Of a stretch of 64,000 bases of DNA, positions 1 through 8,500 are shown in pieces. A program made the translations under genes and the position numbers. The first letter of the stretch is position 1. Every line of letters starts with the position of its first letter. The notes beneath the pieces are model-generated. The model made no database searches. It was not told where the DNA came from and saw nothing but the letters and a program-made list of their open reading frames with translations. The stretch comes from an uncultured Eubacteriales bacterium (GTDB lineage Bacteria; Bacillota; Clostridia; Oscillospirales; Oscillospiraceae). The stretch spans positions 43,148 through 107,147 of the forward strand of contig ONVI01000016.1 of the NCBI GenBank assembly GCA_900321275.1, written 5' to 3'.

Positions 1-288
1 TTTTCGGTAGTCCCAGGCGTATTGGACACGCCGCCGCCAGAAGGAGGCGTCAAAGCGGTCGTTGGCGTTGCGGGAGACCAGGCGCAGGCCGATCTTGCTC
101 TCCCGGCTGTAGAGGCCGGTGCCGAGATATTTGCCGTTTTCGCTTACCGCGTCGGCGAGGGCGCCGTTTTCCGGCTCCGCGCTTTTGGAGAGGATTTCCT
201 CCGCGTAGATCCAGGGGTGCCCGCCCTCGACCCAGCGTGTCCCCTTTTTGGTGACGGTGAAGATGGGGTATTCCCGCGTCTGCTTCAT
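1..288 (-). CDS. RlmI-like class I SAM-dependent rRNA methyltransferase (N-terminal part)
   Basis: The reverse strand codes for 96 residues that run off the window edge, so only the N-terminus is present. It begins MKQTREYPIFTVTKKGTRWV and contains a GHPWIYAEE motif followed by a segment ending near FWRRRVQYAWDYR. This is the layout of the N-terminal PUA domain plus linker of RlmI/RlmK-type 23S rRNA cytosine methyltransferases, in which the Rossmann SAM-binding domain follows. The catalytic part lies outside the window, so the family call rests on the PUA region alone. The ATG at 288 has a GGAGGG ribosome binding site just upstream. The gene is divergent from the CNNM operon. Confidence 0.75.
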   Translation of the reverse strand, partial: MKQTREYPIFTVTKKGTRWVEGGHPWIYAEEILSKSAEPENGALADAVSENGKYLGTGLYSRESKIGLRLVSRNANDRFDASFWRRRVQYAWDYRK

Positions 289-319
289 GACTGTGCCCTC
301 CGTTATTTCTGTTGCCGCT

Positions 320-348
320 ACTATATCACAGCCCGCGGCCGATGAAAA
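320..348 (-). promoter_or_regulatory. Putative promoter of the RlmI-like gene
   Basis: On the reverse strand TTTTCA and TATAGT are separated by 17 bases, about 30 bases upstream of the methyltransferase start. The -10 is good and the -35 weak. Confidence 0.45.
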
Positions 349-364
349 GACCTGCACACAGCAA

Positions 365-393
365 TTGACGAAAACGGACTGCCGTGATATAAT
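365..393 (+). promoter_or_regulatory. Putative sigma-A promoter of the CNNM operon
   Basis: TTGACG and TATAAT are spaced by 17 bases, 47 bases upstream of the first CNNM start codon. It faces away from the methyltransferase promoter, giving a compact divergent control region. Confidence 0.7.
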
Positions 394-440
394 AAACGCT
401 AATTTTGAATCTATAGCATAAAAGGAGATGTTGATCCTTT

Positions 441-1724
441 ATGGACGACGGCAGTCGATTGCCACTCATCTGCGCGGTGCTGCTGCTGTTTTGCGCGATC
501 TTTTTCGCCCTGGCCGAGACGGCTTTCGCCTCGACCTCGCGCACGCGCATGCGGCTTGCGGAGGATCGGGGGGACATGCGGGCGAAGGAAGCCCTGTATG
601 TACTGGATAACTTCGATCTTGCGATCAGCGCCATTTTAATCGGCACCAATATTACGCACTTGTCCGTTGCCGCCCTCGTCACGCTCGCGGTCACGCGGCG
701 CTGGGGACTGAGCGCGGTGTCGGTCAGCACGCTCGCCACCACGGGCGTGGTGTTTTTCTTCGGAGAAATGCTGCCCAAGAGCGTGGCCAAAAAATTCAGC
801 GACAAGCTGGCCCTTGCGACGGCGTCGCCGCTGGTCTTCTTTATGAAGCTGTTCAGCCCTGTCTCCGCCGTGCTGACAAAAATCGGCCAGTGGGCGGCGA
901 GCCAGACCCCGGGCGACGCGGAGAAATCCGTCACCGAGGACGAGCTTTACGATATTATCGAGGACATGACCGAGGAGGGAAGCCTTAACGAGGAGCAGGG
1001 AGATCTCATTTCCTCCGCCCTGCAGTTCGGCGACGTCACGGTTGAAAACGTCCTCACCCCGCGCGTGGATCTGGTGGCGCTGGACATGCACAGCAGCCAT
1101 GAGCAGATCCTGGACTGCATCAAGAGCTGCACCCACAGCCGCCTGCCCGTCTATGAGGGCAGCATCGACAACATCATCGGTGTGCTGCAGATCCGCAAAT
1201 ACATCAAGGCCTGGCTCCGCGAGGGGACGGCTTTGGATATCCGGCCGCTGCTGGACGATGTCTGCTTTGTCCACCAGAGCACCAAAATCGACGAGCTGCT
1301 GCCCATCATGTCCAAGCACAAGCACAACATGGCGGTGGTAACGGATAACTTCGGCGGCACGCTCGGCATCGTGACGGTGGAGGATATTCTGGAAGAACTG
1401 GTGGGCGAGATCTGGGACGAAGAGGATGTCGTCGAGGAGCCCATCGTGGAGATCTCCGAGGGCGTCTTCGAGGTCGACGCGGACGAATCCGTCAGCGACG
1501 TGTTCGAGCGCCTGGAATACGAAGATCCCGAGGGGAACGACGAGCTGGTCAACACCCTCATGGGCGAGTGGGCCTATGAGCAGTTTCCCTCCATTCCCCA
1601 GCCGGGCGACAGCTTTACCTACCACCGGGTTTCTGTCACAGTGGCGGGCATGGAGCACAACCGCATCCTCAAGCTGCGCGTGACCCTGCTTCCCGAGGAA
1701 ATAAAGGGAGGTGAGGACGCATGA
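441..1724 (+). CDS. CNNM/HlyC-CorC family transporter (DUF21-CBS-CorC), copy 1
   Basis: This 427-residue membrane protein has the standard CNNM/CorC order. Residues about 1-140 hold several hydrophobic segments of the DUF21 domain, including the LAETAFAS and GEMLPKS motifs. About 190-330 holds two CBS repeats, one with SRLPVYEGSIDNIIGVL. The C-terminal CorC_HlyC domain contains the FEVDADESVSDV segment. Family members are linked to divalent cation, often Mg2+, efflux or homeostasis; the older name hemolysin C is misleading. The ATG at 441 follows AAAGGAGATG at a suitable distance. The stop overlaps the start of the next paralogue by four bases, so the two are co-translated and may form a heteromer. 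Substrate is not shown by sequence. Confidence 0.9.
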   Translation: MDDGSRLPLICAVLLLFCAIFFALAETAFASTSRTRMRLAEDRGDMRAKEALYVLDNFDLAISAILIGTNITHLSVAALVTLAVTRRWGLSAVSVSTLATTGVVFFFGEMLPKSVAKKFSDKLALATASPLVFFMKLFSPVSAVLTKIGQWAASQTPGDAEKSVTEDELYDIIEDMTEEGSLNEEQGDLISSALQFGDVTVENVLTPRVDLVALDMHSSHEQILDCIKSCTHSRLPVYEGSIDNIIGVLQIRKYIKAWLREGTALDIRPLLDDVCFVHQSTKIDELLPIMSKHKHNMAVVTDNFGGTLGIVTVEDILEELVGEIWDEEDVVEEPIVEISEGVFEVDADESVSDVFERLEYEDPEGNDELVNTLMGEWAYEQFPSIPQPGDSFTYHRVSVTVAGMEHNRILKLRVTLLPEEIKGGEDA

Positions 1725-2992
1725 GCATTTATCTGATCGTGATCGCGATCATCCTGATGGTCTGCCTGTCCGCCTTCTTCTCCGGCTCGGAAATGGCGCT
1801 GTCCTCCTGCAATCTGCTGCGCATGCAGAATCTGCGGGAAGAGGGCTCCAGGCGCGCGGCGGTCGCGGTAAGGATCCTCGAGAATTTTGACTATGCCCTC
1901 AGCGCCATTCTGATCGGCAACAACCTGGTGAACATCGGGGCCTCCGCGCTGGTGTCGGTGCTGGTGATCCTGATGAGCGGGAACGACAAATATACCTGGA
2001 TCGGCACCGTGATCCTGACGATCGTTATCATCATCTTCGGCGAGACGATCCCGAAGATCTGCGCGAAAAAGAGCGCGAACCGCCTCACCCTGCGCATCGC
2101 TTATCCGATCCGGGCGCTGACGGTCTTTCTCACACCGGTGATCTGGGTGGTGGTAGGCCTCAACTGGCTGCTGACCTTCTGGATGAAGGAGGAAAAGGAC
2201 GAGAACAGCGAAGAGGCCGTGGAGGAGCTGCACTCCATCATCGAGACCGCCGAGGACGAAAAGGTTCTGGATGAGGATCAGTCGGAGCTGGTGCGCTCGG
2301 CCATCGACTTCTCCGAAATCTCCGCGATGGACGTTATGACCGCCCGCGTAGATGTGGTTGCCATCGACATCGAGGATAGCTGGGACGAGATTCTTGCGCA
2401 GATCGAGAAGTCGAACGTCTCCCGCATGCCCGTGTACGAGGGCAGCATTGACAACATCATCGGCGTTTTGTATCTCAACCGCTTCCTTAAAGCCGTGGCC
2501 GAGGAGGGCAAGCCCGATATCCGGAGCCTGCTGATGCCGCCGTGCTATGTCTACAAGACGATGAAGCTGCCCGCGGTGCTCAATCAGCTTCGCCGCGCCA
2601 AGCAGCACCTGGCCATCGTAACCGACGAATACGGCGGGACGCTGGGCGTTTTGTCCATGGAGGACGTGCTGGAGCAGATTGTCGGCGATATCTGGGACGA
2701 CAACGATGAGGTCGAGCCCGAGGTCGTGGAGCGCAAAGAGGGCGAATATGAGCTGGACGGCGCGATGATGCTCTTCGAGATGGAGGAGCTGCTGGGACTG
2801 CCCGAGGAGAGCATCGAGGCGGAGAGCAACACCGTCGGCGGCTGGACCATCGAGTGCTTCGGCGGGTTTCCGCAGGTGGGCGACAGCTTTGAAAAAGACG
2901 GCCTGAAGGTGACCGTCCTCGAAATGAGCGACGGCAGACGCGTCGACAAGGTTCTCGTCAAACGCGTGAGCGAAGACGGGAAAAAGGAATAA
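1721..2992 (+). CDS. CNNM/HlyC-CorC family transporter (DUF21-CBS-CorC), copy 2
   Basis: This 423-residue protein is a clear paralogue of the upstream gene, with the same DUF21 membrane domain, CBS pair and CorC-type C-terminus. Shared landmarks are FSGSEMALSS in the first helix, GETIPK at the end of the membrane domain, and an almost identical CBS segment SRMPVYEGSIDNIIGVL. It starts at an ATGA overlap with the first copy, behind a GGAGGTGAGG ribosome binding site, and ends just before a MITE-like repeat that probably stops transcription. A likely role is divalent cation export or sensing in the cytoplasmic membrane; which ion cannot be told here. Confidence 0.9.
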   Translation: MSIYLIVIAIILMVCLSAFFSGSEMALSSCNLLRMQNLREEGSRRAAVAVRILENFDYALSAILIGNNLVNIGASALVSVLVILMSGNDKYTWIGTVILTIVIIIFGETIPKICAKKSANRLTLRIAYPIRALTVFLTPVIWVVVGLNWLLTFWMKEEKDENSEEAVEELHSIIETAEDEKVLDEDQSELVRSAIDFSEISAMDVMTARVDVVAIDIEDSWDEILAQIEKSNVSRMPVYEGSIDNIIGVLYLNRFLKAVAEEGKPDIRSLLMPPCYVYKTMKLPAVLNQLRRAKQHLAIVTDEYGGTLGVLSMEDVLEQIVGDIWDDNDEVEPEVVERKEGEYELDGAMMLFEMEELLGLPEESIEAESNTVGGWTIECFGGFPQVGDSFEKDGLKVTVLEMSDGRRVDKVLVKRVSEDGKKE

Positions 2993-3076
2993 AGAAGGGG
3001 CTGTCTCAAAACGTGAATAAGCCTGAAAACGATGGTATATCATCGTAGGGGAGGGGCTTGCCCCCTCCCGGCAGTT

Positions 3077-3237
3077 ATACTATTATCCAATAGAACGGCT
3101 CGATTTTTCACGGTCAGAATTACGCCATGCTTCGTTATCGTCCTTGAAAATACACAAAGTATTTCCTGCGGACGCTACCTCACCTGACATAATTCTGCCT
3201 CGCGAAAATTTCAAACCATCTTATTGGATAATAGTAT
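3077..3237. mobile_element. Nested small inverted-repeat element inside MITE A
   Basis: This segment is bounded by perfect 16-base inverted repeats, ATACTATTATCCAATA at 3077-3092 and its complement at 3222-3237. It is absent from the second copy of element A, where GTTAAACGCA runs straight across the site. That makes it an insertion of about 160 bases with a possible TA or TTA target duplication. It contains the structured core annotated at 3115-3197. Confidence 0.75.
3115..3197 (+). repeat. Structured repeat B, copy 1
   Basis: An outer stem CAGAATTA/TAATTCTG (3115-3122 with 3190-3197) encloses a conserved strand CGCCATGCTTCGTTATC, an inner stem GTCC/GGAC, a hairpin AAATAC-ACAAA-GTATTT, and the strand GCTACCTCACCTGAC. 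The copy at 18735-18899 keeps the unpaired strands and loop nearly unchanged but uses different stem sequences. Function unknown. Confidence 0.7.
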
Positions 3238-3417
3238 TTAACGCAAAATCTTGAAAAAACGTGGGGCGAATCCGAACATTTCTACGGATTTGCCCCACGT
3301 TTCTGCGTCGATTCGGCTTTTCCCGCGCGGGAGGGTCAAGACCCTCCCCTACGGTACAAATTCAGTCTCTGCGTATATAAATTTGTTTTGAGACAGCCCC
3401 TTTTCGGAAGCAGTTGA

Positions 3418-4608
3418 TCAGTGCCTTCCCGATTTTCCAGCCCTGCGTCGGCGGACGGCGGTGCGGATGGAATCGACGATCAGGACGAGGACCGTTAGCG
3501 CGACGAGACCGCCGACGCCGTATGTCACAAGCTGCCTGGTGGGGCTGGGACTCTGATAGGGCAGCTCCCGCTCGGTCTCATGGCCGCATACGGAGCATGT
3601 GCCGCGTTCTACACCGGGTTTGGAGCGGGCAGCGGGCTGCTGCACCGTCCACTCATAGGTGTGGGCGCCCTGCTCGATCCGTTCGCCGCAGCTGCATTCG
3701 CGCCAGTGGCTGTCTTCGGTGCGCTCCCATGTCTCGGGAAACACATGGACATGCGCCGGTTCCGGCGACGGCGCCGGTGTCGGTTCGGGCGACGGCGTCG
3801 GTTCGGGTGTGGGTTCCGGTGAAGGCGTAGGTGTGGGCACCGGGGTTTCCTCGGGCTCCGCTTCTTCCGTAATCGGGACAGGCGGCGTCAGGGAACGGAC
3901 ATGGAGTGTGGCGCGGCCGGAGTTGGACTGGCTGCCAAGCGCGCCGACAAAGGTACAGAACACCTGCCATCCGTCCATCCATGCAGGCACGCCGTAGATG
4001 TTGAGCTTGCTGGTCTCCCCGTCGGAGATGATATCGACGCCGTTGGGAATCGCGTTGATGGACTGGGTGGTGTTTGTATTGGGATCGTATGCGTACCACT
4101 GAAAGCCCTCGGCATAGGAGGCGGAGGTGACGAAGGAGGCATAGCCGCCCTCGTCCAGATACTCGTCGCCGGGGTCTTTGATCACGGAGGGGGCCCAGAT
4201 CATGGGGTCATACTCCCGCGTGAGCGTCAGATAATGCCGGTCTTCGCTGACCGTGCAGACGGAGCGCTCGTTGTTAAGATAGGCGGCGGCCTGGGGGTCA
4301 AACTCGTAGCCGTCGTGCGTGGCGAAGACCAGGACGGCCGCGACGCGGCGGGTGCCGAATTTTTCAAGCACGGGATTGCCGGTGGCAGCGTCAAACCAGC
4401 CGTATTCCAGCAGGTAAATTCCGGGGGTGCTGGTGGCGGCAGTGATGAAATTCACATCCATCAGCGCGACGGGGGTATAGCTCGTCGTTGACAGAACCTT
4501 GATGATCGGGGTGTCCGCTGAAGCCTTTGGCGCGCAGAAGCCGAAAAGGGACAATACCAGACACAGGCACAGCAGCAGCGGCAGAATCCGCGCAGGTTTT
4601 TGCCTCAT
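3418..4608 (-). CDS. Secreted, membrane-anchored surface protein with Pro-Thr stalk and Cys-pair module
   Basis: The 396-residue product starts MRQKPARILPLLLCLCLVLS, a typical signal peptide ending near APKASA. An unrecognised extracellular region of about 210 residues follows. Next come a Thr-Pro-Ser-Glu-Pro stalk, a module with CSCGERIEQGAHTYEW and CSVCGHETE cysteine pairs, one transmembrane segment (about 360-380) and an RRRR tail. This order suggests a wall-spanning protein held in the membrane by its C-terminus. The start is fixed at 4608: it has a GAGGAG site, and the promoter at 4655-4683 lies inside any longer reading frame. The gene is convergent with the CNNM operon. Function not recognised. 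Confidence 0.8.
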   Translation of the reverse strand: MRQKPARILPLLLCLCLVLSLFGFCAPKASADTPIIKVLSTTSYTPVALMDVNFITAATSTPGIYLLEYGWFDAATGNPVLEKFGTRRVAAVLVFATHDGYEFDPQAAAYLNNERSVCTVSEDRHYLTLTREYDPMIWAPSVIKDPGDEYLDEGGYASFVTSASYAEGFQWYAYDPNTNTTQSINAIPNGVDIISDGETSKLNIYGVPAWMDGWQVFCTFVGALGSQSNSGRATLHVRSLTPPVPITEEAEPEETPVPTPTPSPEPTPEPTPSPEPTPAPSPEPAHVHVFPETWERTEDSHWRECSCGERIEQGAHTYEWTVQQPAARSKPGVERGTCSVCGHETERELPYQSPSPTRQLVTYGVGGLVALTVLVLIVDSIRTAVRRRRAGKSGRH

Positions 4609-4654
4609 GTCGATCTCCTCCTCTCCGCCGGATGAAAGAACAATTCCTTTCATT

Positions 4655-4683
4655 ATTATAACGTCCTGTAATCCGGCGGTCAA
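4655..4683 (-). promoter_or_regulatory. Promoter of the surface protein gene
   Basis: On the reverse strand TTGACC and TATAAT are 17 bases apart, about 45 bases upstream of the start at 4608. This position rules out the longer in-frame start at 4719. Confidence 0.75.
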
Positions 4684-4739
4684 GAAAAAAAGCACAAAAT
4701 CTTTGACGCTTTTTACCAAATGATCGCCATATCTTGTGT

Positions 4740-4769
4740 TTGACGCAGACGAGGCGCGGATGCTACAAT
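4740..4769 (+). promoter_or_regulatory. Putative promoter of mnmG-mnmA
   Basis: TTGACG and TACAAT are separated by 18 bases on the forward strand. The transcript would carry a leader of about 115 bases that includes the inverted repeat at 4792-4857. Confidence 0.6.
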
Positions 4770-4791
4770 AACAAAGATTATTTGGGCGGTG

Positions 4792-4857
4792 TCATACCGA
4801 GTATAATGTAACAACTTAAGCTTTAGCTGTCATGGCTTCGCTTGCGCTCGGGATGAC
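4792..4857. repeat. Inverted repeat (GTCAT-type) in the mnmG leader
   Basis: GTCATACCGAG at the left and CTCGGGATGAC at the right form an interrupted inverted repeat, with a second TGTCAT in between. It resembles the GTCATCCTGAGCG repeat at 33347-33432 and would fold in the mnmG 5' untranslated region. Confidence 0.5.
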
Positions 4858-4891
4858 AAGGAGCTGCCAATAAATAATAAGGATGTCTGAA

Positions 4892-6775
4892 ATGATGCAA
4901 GGAATACGATACGACGCCGGAAGCTGCGACATCGCGGTGATCGGGGCGGGCCACGCGGGGATCGAGGCCGCCCTTGCCGCGGCGCGGCTTGGGATGGATA
5001 CGATCTGCTTTACTGTCAATCTTGACAGCGTGGGAAACATGCCCTGCAACCCCGCCATCGGCGGCACCGGCAAGGGTCATCTGGTGCGGGAGCTTGACGC
5101 CCTCGGCGGGGAGATGGCGAAGGCCGCGGACAGGGCCTGCATCCAGTACCGGATGCTCAATCTCGGCAAGGGGCCGGCAGTACATTCTCTGCGGGCGCAG
5201 GCCGACCGGCGGCGCTATCAGCAGGTGATGAAATACACGCTGGAAAAACAGGAGAACCTGCGCGTCAAGCAGGCCGAGGTCGTGGATATCGGTGTGGACG
5301 AGACGGGCGCGGTCTGTTCGGTCACGACGCACACAGGGGCAGTCTGGCGCTGCCGCGCGGTGGTGATCGCTTCGGGCACCTATCTCGGCGGGCGTACCAT
5401 CGTGGGCGAGGTGCTGCGGGATTCGGGCCCGGACGGCCTGGCGGCGGCGATGGAGCTGACCGGGCGGCTGCGGGAGCTGGGGCTTTCTCTGCGGCGCTTT
5501 AAGACCGGCACGCCCCCGCGGGTCAACGCCCGGACGGTGGATTTTGACAAAATGGAGCTGCAGCCGGGTGATGAAGAGCCGGAGCCGTTTTCGTTTTCCA
5601 CCGAGGCCGTCCCCGAGAACCGGGCGGTGTGCTATCTCACCTATACCAATGAACACACGCACGACATCATCCGCGCCAATCTTGACCGCAGCCCGATCTA
5701 CGCGGGCGTGATCGAAGGCGTGGGGCCGCGCTACTGCCCGAGCATCGAGACCAAGGTCATGACCTTTCAGGACAAGCCGCGCCATCAGCTCTTTGTGGAG
5801 CCGATGGGACTCGAGACGGAGGAATTATACATCCAGGGCTTTTCCTCCTCCATGCCGGAGGAGGTGCAGGTACAGATGCTGCACACGATCCCGGGACTCG
5901 AACACGCGGAAATGACGCGCTGCGCCTATGCCATCGAGTACGACTGCGTTGATCCGACGGAGCTGTATGCCACGCTGGAGAGCAAAAAAATCCCCGGCCT
6001 GTACGGGGCGGGGCAGTTCAACGGTTCGAGCGGGTATGAAGAGGCGGCGGCGCAGGGCTTTGTCGCGGGTGTCAACGCGGCGCGGAAGCTGAGAGGGGAG
6101 AGCCCCTTTATCCTGAGAAGAAGCGACGGGTACATCGGCACGCTGATCGACGATCTGGTGACCAAGGGTACCAACGAGCCCTACCGCATGATGACCTCCC
6201 GCAGCGAGTACCGGCTGCTGCACCGGCAGGACAACGCCGACCAGCGGCTTGCGAAGCTGGGGCTGGAGATCGGACTTGTGAGCCAGGAGCAGTATCGGAA
6301 GGTTTTGGAGAAGTACGCGGCTGTGGAGGCGGAGCTGAAGCGGCTGGAAAATACACACGTCCCGCCGACGGAGGAGCTGAACGCGATGCTGGCGGAGAAG
6401 GGGACCGCGCCGGTCACGACGGGGTTTTCGCTGGCGGAGCTCATACGCCGCCCGCAGATCACATACAGCGACACCGCGCCCTTTGATTCGGCGCGGCCGG
6501 AGCTTCCCAAGGCGGTGCGGGAACAGGCGGAGATCCGGCTAAAATACGACGGATATATCAAGCGGCAGCTCCGGCAGATCGAAGAATTTGCCCGGATGGA
6601 GGAAAAGAAGCTGCCCGCGGAGCTTGACTACGCGTCGATCTCCGGGCTGCGGCTCGAGGCGCGGGAGAAGCTGGAAAAGATACGGCCCGAAAACTTCGGT
6701 CAGGCAAGCCGCATTTCCGGCGTGTCCCCGGCGGATATCTCGGTGTTGATGGTGTATATGGAGACGCATAAATGA
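4892..6775 (+). CDS. mnmG: tRNA uridine-5-carboxymethylaminomethyl modification enzyme MnmG
   Basis: MnmG (GidA) works with MnmE to install the carboxymethylaminomethyl group at U34 of tRNAs, using FAD, NADH and methylenetetrahydrofolate. The 627-residue product is full length. It has the FAD-binding [12 protein letters not shown] motif near the N-terminus, the [18 protein letters not shown] signature, the GTYLGGR and TGTPPRV segments, and a C-terminal helical domain ending with the [11 protein letters not shown] motif. Three possible ATGs lie at 4883, 4892 and 4895. I chose 4892 because AAGGA at 4879-4883 sits eight bases upstream of it and overlaps the first ATG. It is coupled to mnmA by an ATGA overlap. 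Confidence 0.95.
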   Translation: MMQGIRYDAGSCDIAVIGAGHAGIEAALAAARLGMDTICFTVNLDSVGNMPCNPAIGGTGKGHLVRELDALGGEMAKAADRACIQYRMLNLGKGPAVHSLRAQADRRRYQQVMKYTLEKQENLRVKQAEVVDIGVDETGAVCSVTTHTGAVWRCRAVVIASGTYLGGRTIVGEVLRDSGPDGLAAAMELTGRLRELGLSLRRFKTGTPPRVNARTVDFDKMELQPGDEEPEPFSFSTEAVPENRAVCYLTYTNEHTHDIIRANLDRSPIYAGVIEGVGPRYCPSIETKVMTFQDKPRHQLFVEPMGLETEELYIQGFSSSMPEEVQVQMLHTIPGLEHAEMTRCAYAIEYDCVDPTELYATLESKKIPGLYGAGQFNGSSGYEEAAAQGFVAGVNAARKLRGESPFILRRSDGYIGTLIDDLVTKGTNEPYRMMTSRSEYRLLHRQDNADQRLAKLGLEIGLVSQEQYRKVLEKYAAVEAELKRLENTHVPPTEELNAMLAEKGTAPVTTGFSLAELIRRPQITYSDTAPFDSARPELPKAVREQAEIRLKYDGYIKRQLRQIEEFARMEEKKLPAELDYASISGLRLEAREKLEKIRPENFGQASRISGVSPADISVLMVYMETHK

Positions 6776-7782
6776 GCAAGGTCGTACTGGGCTTTTCCGG
6801 CGGGGTGGACTCCGCCGTGTCCGCCGTGCTGCTGCAGAGGGCGGGCTTTGAGGTACACGGGCTGTACATGGACAACACAAGCGCTGAAGCGCGGCAGGAA
6901 GCTGCCGCGTCCGCGGAGAGGATGGGTGTGGAGCTCACCGTCATCGACGTACACGACGCCCTGGAGGAGCGGGTCTGCCGGGCGTTTACCGACTGCTATC
7001 TGCGCGGGGAGACACCGAACCCCTGTATCCTCTGCAATCCGACGCTGAAGTTCCCGACCCTGCTTCAAGAGGCCGACCGCGTGGGGGCGGAGCTTGTCGC
7101 CACCGGGCACTATGCGCGGGCGGAGAACGGCGCGCTGTATAAGGGGCGGCCTGCGAACGACCAGAGCTATATGCTGTGCAGGCTGACAAAGGAGCAGGTC
7201 GCGCGGCTTACCCTGCCGCTCGGCGGCTTTGAGAAAAAGCAGGTGAGGGCGCTGGCCGAGGAGTTCGGTCTGCCCGCCGCGCACAAGAAGGACAGCATGG
7301 AGATCTGCTTCATCCCGGATAAGGATTACGTGGGCTGGATCCGGCGCCGCGCGGAGCTGCCGGGGCCGGGGGACTTCGTGTTCCACGGCGTTTGTGTCGG
7401 GCAGCACGACGGGGTCGTGAACTGGACAGTGGGCCAGCGTATTCCGGGGCTCCATGAGGGGCGGAAGCTCTATGTCTCGCGCATCGACGCCAAGGCGAAT
7501 GTCATCGAGCTTGCCCTGTGGGAGGAGCTTTTTAAGACGGAGGTTTTGGCGGGGGATTTCAACTGGCTGATCGACCCGCCGGTAGGGAAGATTATTCCCG
7601 CGAGCGTGCGGGTGCGGCATACCAAGTGGGAGGAACCGCCCTGCACCGTGACTGCAGAGGGCGAGAGCGTCGCATGGATCCGGTGCGAGACGCCGGTGCG
7701 CGCTCCGGCCCCCGGCCAGAGCGCCGTGCTGTATCAGGGTGAGCGACTGATCGGCGGCGGGTTTATATTGGAACATTTATAA
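6772..7782 (+). CDS. mnmA: tRNA-specific 2-thiouridylase MnmA
   Basis: MnmA adds sulfur at position 2 of the wobble uridine in Lys, Glu and Gln tRNAs, using ATP and a persulfide donor. The 336-residue product has the PP-loop SGGVDS near residue 9. It also has a catalytic cysteine in NPCILCN (C88) and a second one in MEICFIP (C179), matching the E. coli C102/C199 pair. Its start overlaps the mnmG stop, so the two enzymes that modify the same base are co-expressed. A strong terminator follows directly, closing a two-gene operon. Confidence 0.95.
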   Translation: MSKVVLGFSGGVDSAVSAVLLQRAGFEVHGLYMDNTSAEARQEAAASAERMGVELTVIDVHDALEERVCRAFTDCYLRGETPNPCILCNPTLKFPTLLQEADRVGAELVATGHYARAENGALYKGRPANDQSYMLCRLTKEQVARLTLPLGGFEKKQVRALAEEFGLPAAHKKDSMEICFIPDKDYVGWIRRRAELPGPGDFVFHGVCVGQHDGVVNWTVGQRIPGLHEGRKLYVSRIDAKANVIELALWEELFKTEVLAGDFNWLIDPPVGKIIPASVRVRHTKWEEPPCTVTAEGESVAWIRCETPVRAPAPGQSAVLYQGERLIGGGFILEHL

Positions 7783-7794
7783 AAAATAAGGATG

Positions 7795-7843
7795 AAATGC
7801 CCCTGCGGGTACGCAATTGCGCGTATTCGCAGGGGCATTTTTT
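7795..7843 (+). terminator. Rho-independent terminator after mnmA
   Basis: AAATGCCCCTGCG pairs with CGCAGGGGCATTT, followed by a T run. Its A/T-flanked stem could also terminate the convergent thrC-thrH transcript. Confidence 0.85.
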
Positions 7844-7877
7844 CATACGCAGGATGGCACAGTTTTTATACCATCTT

Positions 7878-8480
7878 TTATACCATCGCGGACTTGATGA
7901 GGCGCAGGAGATCGTCGTATTCCTCGCAGGCGGGGATGTCGGGGTACTGCGCCTTGATGCTGTCGGGGGCGCGGAAGAGGAAGCCTGCCTTGCTCGCCTG
8001 GATCATGGCGAGATCGTTGAAGCTGTCCCCGGAGGCGATGGTCTCATAGCCCACGGACTGGAAGGCGCGGACGGTGGAGAGCTTCGTCTCCTTGCAGCGG
8101 AGGCGGAAATCCGTCACCTCGCCGTTGGGGGCGACAACCAGCTCATTGCAGAACAGCGCCGGCCAGCCGAGCTTGCGCATGAGCGGCTGGGCAAACTGGG
8201 TGAAGGTGTCGCTGAGGATAACGGCCTGGGTGATGGAGCGCAGCTCGTCCAGAAATTCCTTCGCGCCGGGCAGGGGGTCGATGGTGGCAATGACGTCCTG
8301 AATCTCTTTGAGGCCGAGGCCGTGTTCCTTCAAAATGCCGATGCGCCAGCGCATGAGCTTGTCGTAATCCGGCTCGTCCCGGGTGGTGCGGCGCAGCTCC
8401 GGAATACCGCTGGCTTCGGAAAAGGCGATCCAGATCTCAGGCACCAGAACGCCCTCAAGGTCTAAACAGGTGATATACAT
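7878..8480 (-). CDS. thrH: Bifunctional phosphoserine phosphatase/homoserine phosphotransferase ThrH
   Basis: This 200-residue HAD-family protein begins MYITCLDLEGVLVPE. The D-L-E-G form of motif I is typical of ThrH rather than the DxDGT of SerB. Motif II is ILSDTF, and motif III/IV includes GDSFNDLAMI. Characterised ThrH enzymes hydrolyse phosphoserine and can move its phosphate to homoserine. The gene lies 20 bases downstream of thrC in the same operon, and no thrB is visible in the window, so a homoserine-phosphorylating role is plausible. The start at 8480 has an AAAGGAC site; a longer frame to 8510 lacks one. The functional assignment beyond the family is inference. Confidence 0.88.
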   Translation of the reverse strand: MYITCLDLEGVLVPEIWIAFSEASGIPELRRTTRDEPDYDKLMRWRIGILKEHGLGLKEIQDVIATIDPLPGAKEFLDELRSITQAVILSDTFTQFAQPLMRKLGWPALFCNELVVAPNGEVTDFRLRCKETKLSTVRAFQSVGYETIASGDSFNDLAMIQASKAGFLFRAPDSIKAQYPDIPACEEYDDLLRLIKSAMV

Positions 8481-8500
8481 GGCGATTGTCCTTTCTGTGA

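Larger units (their letters stand above)
2997..3400. mobile_element. MITE-like element A, copy 1 (interrupted by a nested element)
   Basis: A non-coding element bounded by terminal inverted repeats, GGGGCTGTCTCAAAAC at the left and its complement ending at 3400. It fills the gap between two convergent genes. Inside are stem-loops: one around a CGTAGGGGAGGG/CCCTCCCCTACG pair and one around AACGTGGGGCGAATCCG with its partner near 3300. A second copy lies at 55944-56186 and lacks the 160-base nested element found here. No transposase and no clear target duplication were seen. The inverted ends could also act as a bidirectional terminator. Confidence 0.8.
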
